Both the position numbers and the translations under genes were made by a program. From contig CP018627.1 of assembly GCA_002021875.1 (NCBI GenBank), positions 3,844,001-3,908,000 on the forward strand: DNA of 64,000 bases, written 5' to 3'. A model generated the notes under the pieces. It saw nothing but the letters and a program-made list of their open reading frames with translations, did not search any database and was not told the origin of the DNA. Below, piece after piece: positions 35,152 to 43,741 of this stretch (position 1 is its first letter; every line of letters starts with the position of its first letter). This DNA is from Streptomyces hygroscopicus. GTDB taxonomy: Bacteria > Actinomycetota > Actinomycetes > Streptomycetales > Streptomycetaceae.

Positions 35152-35820
35152 ATGAACCATTCCGTCATGAACACCGCCCGGCTGTTCGGGGCCGGCCTGC
35201 GGGCCCTCCTCGTGCTGACCCTGGTCACGGGCGTCATCTACCCGCTGGTGGTCACCGGCATCGCCCAGGGGCTGTTCCACGACAAGGCGAACGGCTCCGA
35301 GATAAAGGCGGACGGCAAGGTCGTCGGTTCCTCGCTGATCGGGCAGCCGTACAACCTGCCGCTGAAGAAGGGTCAGGAGACCCCGGACCCCGATCTGAAG
35401 TGGTTCCAGGGGCGCCCGGCGAACGGCCTCGGCACCAACAGCTTCAACACCCAGTACACGCTGCTGCTGTCCGGAGCCACCAACCTCTCCGCCGACAGCA
35501 AGGACCTCCTCCAGCAGGTCAAGGACGCCAAGGCCGCGGTCGTCAAGAACAACTCGGTGCCCGGCTACACCGTCAGGCCGTCCCAGGTCCCCGCCGACGC
35601 GGTGACGTCCTCCGGCTCCGGCCTGGACCCGGACATCTCCCCGCGCTACGCCGAGATCCAGGTCCACCGGGTCGCGGAGCAGAACGGGCTGTCCGTCGCC
35701 CAGGTGGAGAAGCTGGTCGAGGACAAGACCGAGGGCCGCACGCTCGGCTTCATCGGCGAGCCGCGGGTGAACGTCCTCGAACTCAACATCGCGCTCAAGG
35801 ACCTCGTGGCCAAGCACTGA
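35152..35820 (+). CDS. kdpC: K+-transporting ATPase subunit KdpC
   Basis: This 222-residue subunit has one N-terminal membrane helix (ALLVLTLVTGVIYPLVVTGIAQ) and an extracytoplasmic domain. Family motifs are present: SSLIGQ, FQGRPA, SGATNL and SGSGLDPDISPRYAEIQVHRVA. It completes the complex and raises ATP affinity. It starts 6 nt after the kdpB stop. The sensor kinase and response regulator KdpDE are not in this window. Confidence 0.95.
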   Translation: MNHSVMNTARLFGAGLRALLVLTLVTGVIYPLVVTGIAQGLFHDKANGSEIKADGKVVGSSLIGQPYNLPLKKGQETPDPDLKWFQGRPANGLGTNSFNTQYTLLLSGATNLSADSKDLLQQVKDAKAAVVKNNSVPGYTVRPSQVPADAVTSSGSGLDPDISPRYAEIQVHRVAEQNGLSVAQVEKLVEDKTEGRTLGFIGEPRVNVLELNIALKDLVAKH

Positions 35821-35842
35821 CGGCGTTACGCGCCCCGAGAAG

Positions 35843-35885
35843 CGGGAGCCGGCGGCCGGGGACACTCTCCGGCCGCCGGCTCCCG
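35843..35885 (+). terminator. kdp operon terminator
   Basis: A perfect 17-bp stem (35843-35859 with 35869-35885) with a 9-nt loop begins 23 bp after the kdpC stop. Confidence 0.9.
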
Positions 35886-36065
35886 TCGTCATTGGCGGGG
35901 GTGCGCACCGGAATCGGCCTGACCCGGCTCATCGACGCCGCCAACTGGCCGGCGGAGGAGGTCGGCGCGCCCGGCAAGGGATTCGTCCGGCACACCGGCC
36001 CGGTACCGGCCCCCGGCCGACCGGGAAGGCCACTCGCCTTCACCTGGTGATACGCGGGTGAGCCG
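35886..36065. other. Intergenic region after kdp with a possible gene tail
   Basis: On the plus strand, an open frame from about 35900 to 36050 (GLTRLIDAANWPAEEVGAPG, ending AFTW) has streptomycete codon bias but starts within the terminator flank. It may be the C-terminal remnant of a deleted gene, or chance. No family could be named. Confidence 0.3.
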
Positions 36066-36863
36066 CTACGCGGGGGAACCGCTGCGCGGCCGCTCGGGCA
36101 GCACGGCCCGGTCCGGCGAGGGCGCGGTGGCCGTGGTGGTCACGGTGGTGGTGAGGTCTTCGATGCGGTCGGCGAATCCCGGTTCGGGCAGGGGGAGATC
36201 GATGTCGGGGTCGTCGGTGAAGTCGACGGCCCGGGCGACGTAGTGGATGACGGCCGTGGTGGCGGGCGGCACCTCTTGTTCCCTTTTCAGGCCGTGCAGG
36301 ATGCGGAGGGCGGCGGCCATCTCATGGTCGGTGGCGGCCCAGTCCTCCACGGTGTCGGTGACCGGCGGGATCTCGTTGCCCGCCTGCTCGTGCCACCATT
36401 CGAGCCAGGCGTGCGCCTGGCCGTCCTCGCCCAGGGCCATGTGGTGGAGATAGAGGCAGTACGCGGCGGCGGGGTCACCGGCGCCGGCGGCGAACTGCCA
36501 CCAGAACTGGGCGTGGTCCTCATGGCCGGCCAGTTGCAGCACACACCCGAGGACACGGGAGCCGGGCGGTTCGAGGATGCGGCGGGTGAGGAAGTCCCGA
36601 AGCTGGGTCAGGGCATCGGGGCGGGCGATGATCGCCTCACACAGCGTGTGCAGGTCCTGCGCCATCCGTTCGTCCACGCCCGGCGCCGCGGTCCCCGCGG
36701 CCGCGGATGTCCGCTGAGCGTGCTGCGGAGGGCGCTCCTGGGGTGGGGCGCCGCCGGGGTCGGCGTGGCGGATGGCGAGCCGGGCCTCGGCGGCCTCGAA
36801 GTCGATGGGAGGGGTGGGGTTGAGCAGGGCCCGCGCGAGGATGCGGTCAATGGCTGAGGTCAT
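36066..36863 (-). CDS. Hypothetical repeat protein coupled to a sigma factor
   Basis: This is a 265-residue soluble protein of unknown function. The centre resembles Sel1/TPR-like helical repeats (QFWWQFAAGAGDPAAAYCLYLHHMALGEDGQ followed by HAWLEWW, split here as two stretches). The N-terminus has MTSAIDRILARALLNPTPPID and the C-terminus a Thr-rich, acidic region. The ATG overlaps the sigma-factor stop (ATGA), so it is coupled and probably acts with it as partner, effector or non-classical anti-sigma. No membrane helix or zinc anti-sigma motif (HxxxCxxC) is present. Confidence 0.78.
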   Translation of the reverse strand: MTSAIDRILARALLNPTPPIDFEAAEARLAIRHADPGGAPPQERPPQHAQRTSAAAGTAAPGVDERMAQDLHTLCEAIIARPDALTQLRDFLTRRILEPPGSRVLGCVLQLAGHEDHAQFWWQFAAGAGDPAAAYCLYLHHMALGEDGQAHAWLEWWHEQAGNEIPPVTDTVEDWAATDHEMAAALRILHGLKREQEVPPATTAVIHYVARAVDFTDDPDIDLPLPEPGFADRIEDLTTTVTTTATAPSPDRAVLPERPRSGSPA

Positions 36864-37408
36864 CGGTCCTCCTTGGCCAGGAGTTGTTGCAGACGGCGGC
36901 GGGCGTAGCGGGCGGTGGAGCGGACTCCGGCCTCGGTGATGCCGAGGTGGGTGGCGGTCTCGGCGACGCGGTAGCCGCGGCAGTGGAGCAGGATGACCAC
37001 GTCCTGCTGGCGCTCGGGGAGTTTCTTGATGGCCTGGTAGAGGTTCAGGCTCTCCTCGAGTACGGCGATGGGGTCGACCGCGTCCCTGAGCATCGCGGTC
37101 TCGAAGGTCGCGTTGTCCAGGAGGGCGGGGCCGCGGTTGCGGGCGCGGGCGAGGTCGACGGCCCGGTTCTTCATGACCTTCCAGGCGTAGGCTGCCGGAT
37201 TCTCCATGCTCAGCACCTTGGGCCAGCAGCGCAGGAGTTGTTCGAAGGCGGCGTCGACGGCCTCTTCGGCGTCCGCGTGGTTGCCGAGGTAGACCACGGC
37301 CCGGTCGATGTACGCCTTCCGGTGGAGCTGGTGGAAGGCACGGAAGTCCGCGGGGAGTCCGGGTGTCATCGAGGTGGTTTCGCGCGAGCGCAGGAATTCG
37401 TTGGTCAC
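36860..37408 (-). CDS. Sigma-70 family (ECF-like) RNA polymerase sigma factor
   Basis: This 182-residue sigma factor has region 2 at about residues 20-100 (AFHQLHRKAYIDRAVVYLGNHADAEEAVDAAF, split; NPAAYAWKVMKNRAVDLAR) and region 4 at about 115-175 (LYQAIKKLPERQQDVVILLHCRG, split; VAETATHLGITEAGVRSTARYARRRL). It lacks regions 1 and 3, as in the ECF group. The GTG start overlaps the stop of the upstream 52-residue ORF. Target promoters are unknown. Confidence 0.88.
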   Translation of the reverse strand: MTNEFLRSRETTSMTPGLPADFRAFHQLHRKAYIDRAVVYLGNHADAEEAVDAAFEQLLRCWPKVLSMENPAAYAWKVMKNRAVDLARARNRGPALLDNATFETAMLRDAVDPIAVLEESLNLYQAIKKLPERQQDVVILLHCRGYRVAETATHLGITEAGVRSTARYARRRLQQLLAKEDR

Positions 37409-37563
37409 CGCTCCCCTCCCTCCCGGTCGCTGCGATGCAGTTCCGATACGCCGACGCGGACTCCCATCGCGGCCGCGCGGCGCAGGAGGGCGATGGCGTC
37501 ACTGCCGAATACCCGCGCGACGAGTACGGCGGTGACGACGTTCACCACGGTTTGAAGATTCAC
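37405..37563 (-). CDS. Small ORF translationally coupled to the sigma factor
   Basis: This 52-residue peptide starts with GTG (NLQTVVNVVTAVLVARVFGS). Its hydrophobic N-terminal helix is followed by a basic/acidic tail (LHRSDREGGER). Its stop overlaps the sigma-factor GTG start (GTGA), and aaggacaac lies upstream of the start. It could be a membrane-associated regulator of the sigma factor or a coupling leader. The evidence is positional; I know of no family. Confidence 0.55.
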   Translation of the reverse strand: MNLQTVVNVVTAVLVARVFGSDAIALLRRAAAMGVRVGVSELHRSDREGGER

Positions 37564-37786
37564 GGACTTCGTTGTCCTTCTGTTCGTTGTACGGGGGGTG
37601 GCCCCCACACGCCCCGCGAGTGCGCGGTGTTGCGCTCTCTGTTTCAGATAGCGCTCACGGACGCCGGTTCGTGCATCGGATGAGCTTAAAATCTTACGGA
37701 ACGCATCGATCCAATTACGCAAATATGAAAAACATATGGACCTGGTCCGCTGATCCGGCCCCGATCGCCGCCGTGCGGGGGGCGGG
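37564..37786 (-). promoter_or_regulatory. A/T-rich promoter region of the sigma-factor operon
   Basis: This 223-bp gap contains an unusually A/T-rich stretch (37680-37745, including gcaaatatgaaaaacatatg) in an otherwise about 70% G+C setting. The operon reads leftward from it. The region probably holds its promoter, but I could not assign -35 and -10 boxes with confidence. Confidence 0.45.
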
Positions 37787-38626
37787 CTAGCCGGTGAGCG
37801 TCTGGGTGCCGAGCACGGTGAGCAGGGCGAGGCGTTCGGCATCCTCGGTGCCGGGCTCGGCGGTGTACACCACGATACGCAGATCGCTGCCCGCCACGGT
37901 GAGCACATCACAGTCCAGCGTCAGCGGGCCCACCCGCGGATGGTCGATGGTCTTGCGCGACGCCTCATGGCGGCCGACGGTGCCGGAGTCCCACAGCTCG
38001 GCGAACCGCTCGCTGTTCGCGCGCAGCTCCGCGACCAGCTGCCGCAGCCGCTGGTCGGCCGGGTAGCGGGCGGCGGCCGTGCGGAGATCGGCGACCAGCG
38101 CGGCCTGGAACTCGCCGCGGGCCTCACGCGTCTGCCGGGATCCGCTGTCCCCGCCGACGAAGTGGCGCCAGACTCCGTTGCGCTCGTTGCCGCGCCACCG
38201 GGACGGATCGCCCCTCAGGGCCACATACGGCGGATTGGCCATGAGCAGCGTCCAGGACGCGTCGCTCACGGCGACCGGTGTTCCGGTCAGCCGGTCCAGC
38301 AGCCGCTGGACGCTCGGGGTGATGTACGCCGGCACCGTCTCCGGACCCGGTGGCGCCAGCCCGGCCAGCCGGAAGAGATGGGCACGCTCGGCCCCCGACA
38401 GCCGCAGCGCCCTGGCCAGCGCCTCGACGACCTGGGAGGAGGGATGGGAGGCCCGGCCCTGTTCGAGGCGGGTGACGTAGTCGACGGAGATCCCGGCCAG
38501 CATCGCCAGCTCCTCGCGGCGCAGCCCGGCCGCGCGCCGCTGCCCGCCGGACGCCAGCCCGGCGGCCTCCGGGGGGACCCGGTCCCGCCAGCGCCGTACC
38601 GCCTGCCCGAACTCCGTGGTCGCCAT
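37787..38626 (-). CDS. XRE-family regulator with MmyB-like ligand domain
   Basis: This 279-residue regulator has the same architecture as the one at 28348. The helix-turn-helix is TEFGQAVRRWRDRV then GLRREELAMLAGISVDYVTR (about residues 3-75). The C-terminal MmyB-like domain includes LLMANPPYVALRGDP, KTIDHPRVGPLTLDCDVL and IVVYTAEPGTEDAERLALL. It is divergent from an SDR gene with 102 bp between starts and probably represses it. Confidence 0.9.
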   Translation of the reverse strand: MATTEFGQAVRRWRDRVPPEAAGLASGGQRRAAGLRREELAMLAGISVDYVTRLEQGRASHPSSQVVEALARALRLSGAERAHLFRLAGLAPPGPETVPAYITPSVQRLLDRLTGTPVAVSDASWTLLMANPPYVALRGDPSRWRGNERNGVWRHFVGGDSGSRQTREARGEFQAALVADLRTAAARYPADQRLRQLVAELRANSERFAELWDSGTVGRHEASRKTIDHPRVGPLTLDCDVLTVAGSDLRIVVYTAEPGTEDAERLALLTVLGTQTLTG

Positions 38627-38728
38627 GACCACCAGTGTGCACCGCGGGCCGGGCCCCTTCCTGGTACTCGCGGTCCCAGGAAGACGGGGCAGCTGGCTGC
38701 CCCGGCGCCCCGGACGCAGCCTGGAGAC

Positions 38729-39436
38729 ATGACGACAACACTTATCACCGGAGCCAACAAGGGTCTCGGCTTCGAGACCGCCCGCCGACTGATCGCCGCG
38801 GGCCACACCGTCCACCTCGGCAGCCGGGACGCCGAGCGCGGACGCCGGGCCGCCGAGCGGCTGGGGGCGCGGCTGGTCGTCCTCGATGTCACCGACGACG
38901 GGTCCGTGGCCGCCGCCGCCAAGACCATCGAGGCCGACGGCGGGCTGGATGTGCTGATCAACAACGCCGGTATCGAGGCGCGGACGCCGGACGGCGGGGT
39001 GATCGGCGCCGCCGAGGTCACCGCCGACATGATGCGGACGGTGTTCGAGACGAACGTCTTCGGCGTGGTGCGGGTCACCCACGCCTTCCTGCCACTGCTG
39101 CGCCGGTCCGCCGCCCCGGTCGTGGTCAATGTCAGCAGCGGACTGGCCTCGCTGGAGCGGGTCTCCACCCCGGACGACCCGGCGCACGCCTATCCGGGGG
39201 TCGCCTATCCGGCGTCGAAGGCCACGGTCAACATGGTCACCGTGCAGTACGCGAAGGCGTTCCCGCAGATGCGGATCAACGCCGTCGAGCCCGGCTACAC
39301 CGCGACGGACCTCAACGCGCACACCGGCCACCAGACCGTTGAGGAGGGCGCCGAGATCATCGTCCGGATGGCCCAGGTGGGGCCCGACGGCCCGACGGGA
39401 GGGTACTTCGACATCGAGGGCGCTCTTCCCTGGTAG
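38729..39436 (+). CDS. SDR family oxidoreductase
   Basis: This 235-residue short-chain dehydrogenase resembles carbonyl reductases. It has TGANKGLGFETAR, INNAGIEA, catalytic Ser in VVNVSSGLAS, and YPASKATVNM. The ATG is 5 nt after GGAG. It is divergent from the MmyB-type regulator. Substrate unknown. Confidence 0.9.
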   Translation: MTTTLITGANKGLGFETARRLIAAGHTVHLGSRDAERGRRAAERLGARLVVLDVTDDGSVAAAAKTIEADGGLDVLINNAGIEARTPDGGVIGAAEVTADMMRTVFETNVFGVVRVTHAFLPLLRRSAAPVVVNVSSGLASLERVSTPDDPAHAYPGVAYPASKATVNMVTVQYAKAFPQMRINAVEPGYTATDLNAHTGHQTVEEGAEIIVRMAQVGPDGPTGGYFDIEGALPW

Positions 39437-39467
39437 AGCAGCGGGCCGGCGGCCTTCGACACCGCCC

Positions 39468-40211
39468 TCACCGGGCCCCCGCGCTCACCTCGGCCCGGCT
39501 GTCCCGGGTGCGCCACAGCCACCTGATGTCGCGGGCGAAGGACCAGCTGAGCAGGGTCAGGGCGAGCAGGGCGGCGCCGAAGGCCAGCGCGTAGGGCAGG
39601 ACATCGGCGCCGACGACCAGCAGCAGCACACCCTGGAGCGCGGCCACCGTCTTGCGGGCCGTGCTCGGGGGCAACTGGCCGTTCAGCCAGGGCAGCACCC
39701 GGGCCGCGGCGACGAAGACGTAGCGCATGGCGCCGATCAGCAGCACCCAGGGGCCGAGCGAGGTGGCCACATAGACGCTGAGCACCAGGATGAGGACGGC
39801 GTCGACCTCCATGTCGAACCGCGCGCCCAGGGAGGACGAGGTGCCGGTGCGGCGGGCCACCTGGCCGTCGACCGCGTCCAGGAGCAGCGCGACCGCGGTG
39901 AGGGCCACCAGGACGGTGACCGGCGGCGGGCTCTCGAAGGAGTCCGCGACCAGCGCGGTCACCCCGCCGACGAGCGTGGCCCGCGCGAGGGTGACGCGGT
40001 TGGCCGCGCCGAAGGAGGCGAGCCAGTGCCGCGACAGGGCGCGGGTGAGCACCGCCCAGGTGGCGACCGCGAAGGCCAGGCCGGTCAGCCAGCCCGCGGG
40101 TCCCAGGTCGAGCGCCGTGCCGAGCAGCACGAGCAGCAGCAGCTGCGCGGCCGCGCCCGCGGCCGTCTCGTTCCGCACCAGCGTCGTGTTGTAGGGATTG
40201 TTCAGGGCCAC
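39468..40211 (-). CDS. CDP-alcohol phosphatidyltransferase
   Basis: This 247-residue integral membrane enzyme carries the complete family signature D-G-x2-A-R-x8-G-x3-D-x3-D (DGQVARRTG, then LGARFDMEVDA). It transfers a phospho-alcohol from a CDP-alcohol to a second alcohol, making a phospholipid head group or a polyol phosphate. The GTG start has GGAGG 7 nt upstream. It is divergent from the dehydrogenase at 40330 with 118 bp between, and may belong to the GTP-derived pathway next door. The acceptor is unknown. Confidence 0.88.
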   Translation of the reverse strand: MALNNPYNTTLVRNETAAGAAAQLLLLVLLGTALDLGPAGWLTGLAFAVATWAVLTRALSRHWLASFGAANRVTLARATLVGGVTALVADSFESPPPVTVLVALTAVALLLDAVDGQVARRTGTSSSLGARFDMEVDAVLILVLSVYVATSLGPWVLLIGAMRYVFVAAARVLPWLNGQLPPSTARKTVAALQGVLLLVVGADVLPYALAFGAALLALTLLSWSFARDIRWLWRTRDSRAEVSAGAR

Positions 40212-40329
40212 CGTGCACCCTCCGGGCTGTGTGGCGGAGTGGATGGGTGCCGCGTACCGTGTTCGCGGCTTCATGGTCATCGGTACGTGAGCCACCGCCC
40301 GATTGTTCAGCCCCTTTGGAGAACGTCGT

Positions 40330-41328
40330 ATGACGCGCACCGCCCGCGCCTTCTGGCTCCGCTCCCCCGGCCGTGGCGAGATACGGGAGGTGGCCCTGCC
40401 CGACCCGGGGCCCGAGGACGTGGTGGTGCGCACGCTGTGCTCGGGGGTGAGCCGCGGTACGGAGACCCTGGTCTTCCGCGGTGGCGTACCGGAGAGTCAG
40501 CACACCGCGATGCGCGCGCCGTTCCAGGACGGTGAGTTCCCCGGGCCGGTCAAGTACGGCTATCTCAATGTGGGTCTGGTCGAGGAGGGACCGGCGTCCC
40601 TGCTGGGGCGCACCGTCTTCTGCCTGTATCCGCATCAGACCCGCTATGTGGTCCCGGCGAGCGCGGTGACCCCGGTGCCGGAGGGCGTGCCCGCCCCGCG
40701 CGCCGTGCTGGCGGGGACGGTGGAGACCGCGGTGAACGCGGCGTGGGACGCCGCGCCCCTGCTGGGCGACCGGATCGCCGTGGTGGGCGCGGGGATGGTG
40801 GGTGCCTCGGTGGCGGCGGTGCTGGCCCGGTTCCCCGCCGTACGGGTGCAACTGGTGGACGCCGAGCCGGCGCGCGCCGAGATCGCGCGGGCGCTCGGGG
40901 TGGACTTCGCGCTCCCCGAGGAGGCGACGGGCGACCTCGATCTGGTCGTCCACGCCAGCGCCACCGAACAGGGGCTCGCGCGCTCGCTGGAGCTCCTCGC
41001 CCCGGAGGGCACCGTACTGGAGCTGAGCTGGTACGGGGACCGGCGGATCAGCCTGCCGCTGGGGGAAGCCTTCCACTCCCGCCGGCTGACGGTGCGCGCC
41101 AGCCAGGTGGGGACGGTCTCACCGGCCCGGGGCACCCGCCGCGGTTACGGCGACCGGATGGCGCTGGCGCTCGAACTGCTCGCCGATCCGGCCTTCGACG
41201 CCCTTGTCACCGGCGAATGCGGTTTCGAGGAGCTTCCTCAGGTGCTGCCGGGGCTCGCGTCCGGGGCGATTCCGGGGCTGTGCCACCGGGTTCGCTACGG
41301 CGCGGAATCTGCCGTGTCATCCGTCTGA
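40330..41328 (+). CDS. Zinc-type alcohol dehydrogenase-like (MDR) oxidoreductase
   Basis: This is a 332-residue medium-chain dehydrogenase. An N-terminal GroES-like part (LCSGVSRGTETLVFRGGVP) is followed by a Rossmann domain (IAVVGAGMVGASVAAVLARF). The classical structural zinc cysteine cluster is absent, as in quinone-reductase-like members. HASATEQGL and GTVLELSWYGDRRISLPLGE are typical of the zinc-binding dehydrogenases found with pterin-synthase-like genes. The ATG has GGAG 8 nt upstream. First gene of a five-gene plus-strand run. Confidence 0.86.
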   Translation: MTRTARAFWLRSPGRGEIREVALPDPGPEDVVVRTLCSGVSRGTETLVFRGGVPESQHTAMRAPFQDGEFPGPVKYGYLNVGLVEEGPASLLGRTVFCLYPHQTRYVVPASAVTPVPEGVPAPRAVLAGTVETAVNAAWDAAPLLGDRIAVVGAGMVGASVAAVLARFPAVRVQLVDAEPARAEIARALGVDFALPEEATGDLDLVVHASATEQGLARSLELLAPEGTVLELSWYGDRRISLPLGEAFHSRRLTVRASQVGTVSPARGTRRGYGDRMALALELLADPAFDALVTGECGFEELPQVLPGLASGAIPGLCHRVRYGAESAVSSV

Positions 41329-41406
41329 ACACGGGGAACGTGACGGCCGTACTAGAGGGCGTGCCCCGGCTGAGGGCCCGACGCGCCGTATCTGGAGGGT
41401 CATCCG

Positions 41407-41805
41407 TTGTTCAGCATCACCGTCCGCGATCACATCATGATCGCTCACAGTTTTCGCGGGGACGTCTTCGGACCCGCGCAGCGGTTGCACGGGGCGACGT
41501 TCCTCGTGGACGCCACCTTCCGCCGTGCCGAGTTGGACGACGACAACATCGTCGTCGACATCGGCCTGGCCACCCGTGAGCTGGGGGAGGTGTGCGGCGC
41601 GCTCAGCTATCGCAATCTCGACGACGAACCCGATTTCGAGGGGATCAACACCTCCACCGAGTTCCTCGCCAAAGTGATCGCCGACCGCCTCGCCGAACGA
41701 GTCCACTCCGGGGCGCTGGGCGAGGGCGCCCGCGGGCTGTCCGCAATCGCCGTCACCCTGCATGAGTCGCATGTCGCCTGGGCGAGTTACGAGCGCGGCC
41801 TATGA
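41407..41805 (+). CDS. 6-pyruvoyl-tetrahydropterin synthase-fold protein, catalytic residues altered
   Basis: This 132-residue protein aligns with PTPS/QueD over its whole length but lacks the catalytic set. Zinc ligands His14 and His28 are kept, while the third (the second His of HGH) is Ala30 in RLHGATF. The catalytic Cys before RLHGH is Ala24. The Asp-His pair of LDHxxLN is Ser67-Tyr68 (LSYRNLD). The terminal Glu120 ([12 protein letters not shown]) remains. It is unlikely to perform the standard reaction and probably acts on, or binds, a related pyrimidine or pterin. TTG start with GGAGG upstream; its stop overlaps the glycosyltransferase start. Confidence 0.82.
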   Translation: MFSITVRDHIMIAHSFRGDVFGPAQRLHGATFLVDATFRRAELDDDNIVVDIGLATRELGEVCGALSYRNLDDEPDFEGINTSTEFLAKVIADRLAERVHSGALGEGARGLSAIAVTLHESHVAWASYERGL

Positions 41806-42908
41806 GCCCGGCCGCACCGCGCACGGTGCACATCGTGATGCCCGGCGCCGTGGCCGATCCGGCCGCGCCGAGCGGCGGCAACGTCTACGACCGGCGGATC
41901 TGCCGGGATCTGCCCGGCGCCGGCTGGCAGGTCGAGGAGCACGCGGTCGCGGGCGACTGGCCCCAGCCCGGCCCCGCCGCCCGCGCCGAGCTGACCCGGA
42001 TCCTGGCCGGGCTGGCGGACGGCACGGCCGTCCTGCTCGACGGGCTGGTCGCCTGTGCGCTCCCCTACATCGTCGTCCCGCAGGCCCAGCGGCTGCGGCT
42101 GGCGGTGCTGGTGCATCTGCCGCTGGGCGACGAGACGGGGATGGCCCCCGGCCGGGCCGCGGAGCTGACGGCGCTGGAGGGCCGGACGCTGCGCTCGGTG
42201 CGGGCGGTGGTGGCCACCAGCGCATGGGCGGCCGGGCGGCTGGTGGATCTGCACGGGCTGGTGCCCGACCGGGTCCATGTGGCGGCGCCCGGCGCCGATA
42301 TCGCGCCCCTCGCCTCCTCGGGCGGCGCGGGCTCACGGCTGCTGTGCGTGGCCTCGGTGACCCCGCGCAAGGGGCAGCTGCGGCTGGTGGAGGCGCTCGC
42401 GGACATCCCGGATCTGCCCTGGACCTGCGACTGCGTGGGATCCCTGGACCAGGACCCGGAGTACACCGCCCGGCTCCGGGAGCTGATCGAGAAGCTGGGC
42501 GTGGGCGACCGGGTGCGGCTGCTCGGCCCGAAGACCGGCGCCGAGCTGGACGCCGGTTACGCGGGTGCCGACGCGATGGTGCTCGCCTCGTACGCCGAGA
42601 CCTACGGCATGGCGGTGACCGAGGCGCTCGCCCGGGGGATCCCGGTGCTGGCCACGGCCGTCGGCGGGGTTCCGGAGGCCATCGGGCAGGCACCCGACGG
42701 CAGGGTGCCGGGCATGCTCATCGACCCGGACGACCCCGGGGCGCTCACGGCGGCGCTGCGCCGCTGGCTGGGCGATCCCGGTATACGCCGCCGGCTGACC
42801 GCCGCCGCGCACGAGCGGCGCACCGCGCTGGCCGGGTGGGAGAACACCACCCGGAACCTGGCCGGTGCGCTGGAAGAGCTTCGAGACGAACCGCGGAGGG
42901 CCGCGTGA
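41802..42908 (+). CDS. GT4-family glycosyltransferase
   Basis: This 368-residue GT-B glycosyltransferase has [19 protein letters not shown] at the N-terminus, the donor-binding domain [20 protein letters not shown], and the EX7E-type motif [19 protein letters not shown] of family GT4. It probably uses a nucleotide sugar; acceptor unknown, perhaps the pyrimidine/pterin intermediate. Its ATG overlaps the PTPS-like stop (ATGA), and its stop overlaps the methyltransferase start. Confidence 0.88.
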   Translation: MSPAAPRTVHIVMPGAVADPAAPSGGNVYDRRICRDLPGAGWQVEEHAVAGDWPQPGPAARAELTRILAGLADGTAVLLDGLVACALPYIVVPQAQRLRLAVLVHLPLGDETGMAPGRAAELTALEGRTLRSVRAVVATSAWAAGRLVDLHGLVPDRVHVAAPGADIAPLASSGGAGSRLLCVASVTPRKGQLRLVEALADIPDLPWTCDCVGSLDQDPEYTARLRELIEKLGVGDRVRLLGPKTGAELDAGYAGADAMVLASYAETYGMAVTEALARGIPVLATAVGGVPEAIGQAPDGRVPGMLIDPDDPGALTAALRRWLGDPGIRRRLTAAAHERRTALAGWENTTRNLAGALEELRDEPRRAA

Positions 42909-43741
42909 AGACGACCGACGTACCGCGTTACACCCCCGACTGGCTGGAGCTGCGGGAGAGCGCCGACGCGGCGGCCCGCTCCCCCGAACTCATCGAGGAG
43001 CTCCGCCCCCGGCTGTCCGGCCCGCCGCTGGTGATTCACGATCTGGGCTGCGGCACCGGCTCCATGGGGCGCTGGCTGGCGCCCCGGCTGAGCGGCCCAC
43101 AACTGTGGATCCTGCACGACCGCGACCCCGATCTGCTGGACCGGGCGGCCCTGCGGATGCCCCGGGCGGCCACCGACGGCAGCCGCATCGCCATCGCGAC
43201 GGCGCGTGGCGACCTCGCCCGGCTGACCGCGAGCACGCTGGACGGCGCCTCGCTGGTGACGGCGTCCGCGCTGCTGGACGTGCTCACCGCCGAGGAGGTG
43301 GACGGGATCGCCGCGGCCTGCGCCGCGGCGGAGTGCCCGGCGCTGCTGGCGCTGTCCGTGGTGGGGCGGGTCGAGATCACCCCGGCCGATCCGCTGGACG
43401 CGGAGATCACCGAGGCGTTCAACGCCCATCAGCGGCGCGGCGATCTGGTGGGCCCCGACGCGATGGCGGTCGCCTCCGAGACGTTCGCCCGCTACGGCGC
43501 GACGGTACGGACCCACGCCAGCCCCTGGACGCTCGGCGCCGACCACGCCGCGCTGACGGCCGAGTGGCTGCGGGGCTGGGTGGGCGCGGCCGTGGAGCAC
43601 CGGCCGGAGCTGGCCGGGCGCGCCGAGGCGTATCTGCGCCGCCGGCTGGCGATCGCGGCGACGGGCGCGCTGCGGGTGGTGGTGCACCACCGGGATCTGC
43701 TGGCGCTGCCCGCGTCCCGCACGCTGGGGGCGGCCGCGTGA
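42905..43741 (+). CDS. SAM-dependent methyltransferase
   Basis: This 278-residue class I methyltransferase has motif I HDLGCGTGSMGRWLA and an acidic residue in ILHDRDPDLLDRAA. GTG start with GGAGG upstream; the stop overlaps the next gene's GTG (GTGA). Position suggests it modifies the product of the preceding enzymes. Confidence 0.87.
   Translation: MKTTDVPRYTPDWLELRESADAAARSPELIEELRPRLSGPPLVIHDLGCGTGSMGRWLAPRLSGPQLWILHDRDPDLLDRAALRMPRAATDGSRIAIATARGDLARLTASTLDGASLVTASALLDVLTAEEVDGIAAACAAAECPALLALSVVGRVEITPADPLDAEITEAFNAHQRRGDLVGPDAMAVASETFARYGATVRTHASPWTLGADHAALTAEWLRGWVGAAVEHRPELAGRAEAYLRRRLAIAATGALRVVVHHRDLLALPASRTLGAAA

Noticed and set aside
41762..43741. 659-residue fusion of glycosyltransferase region and methyltransferase
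   Set aside because: The first part is an out-of-frame reading of the glycosyltransferase; the methyltransferase starts at 42905 with its own ribosome-binding site and a GTGA overlap.
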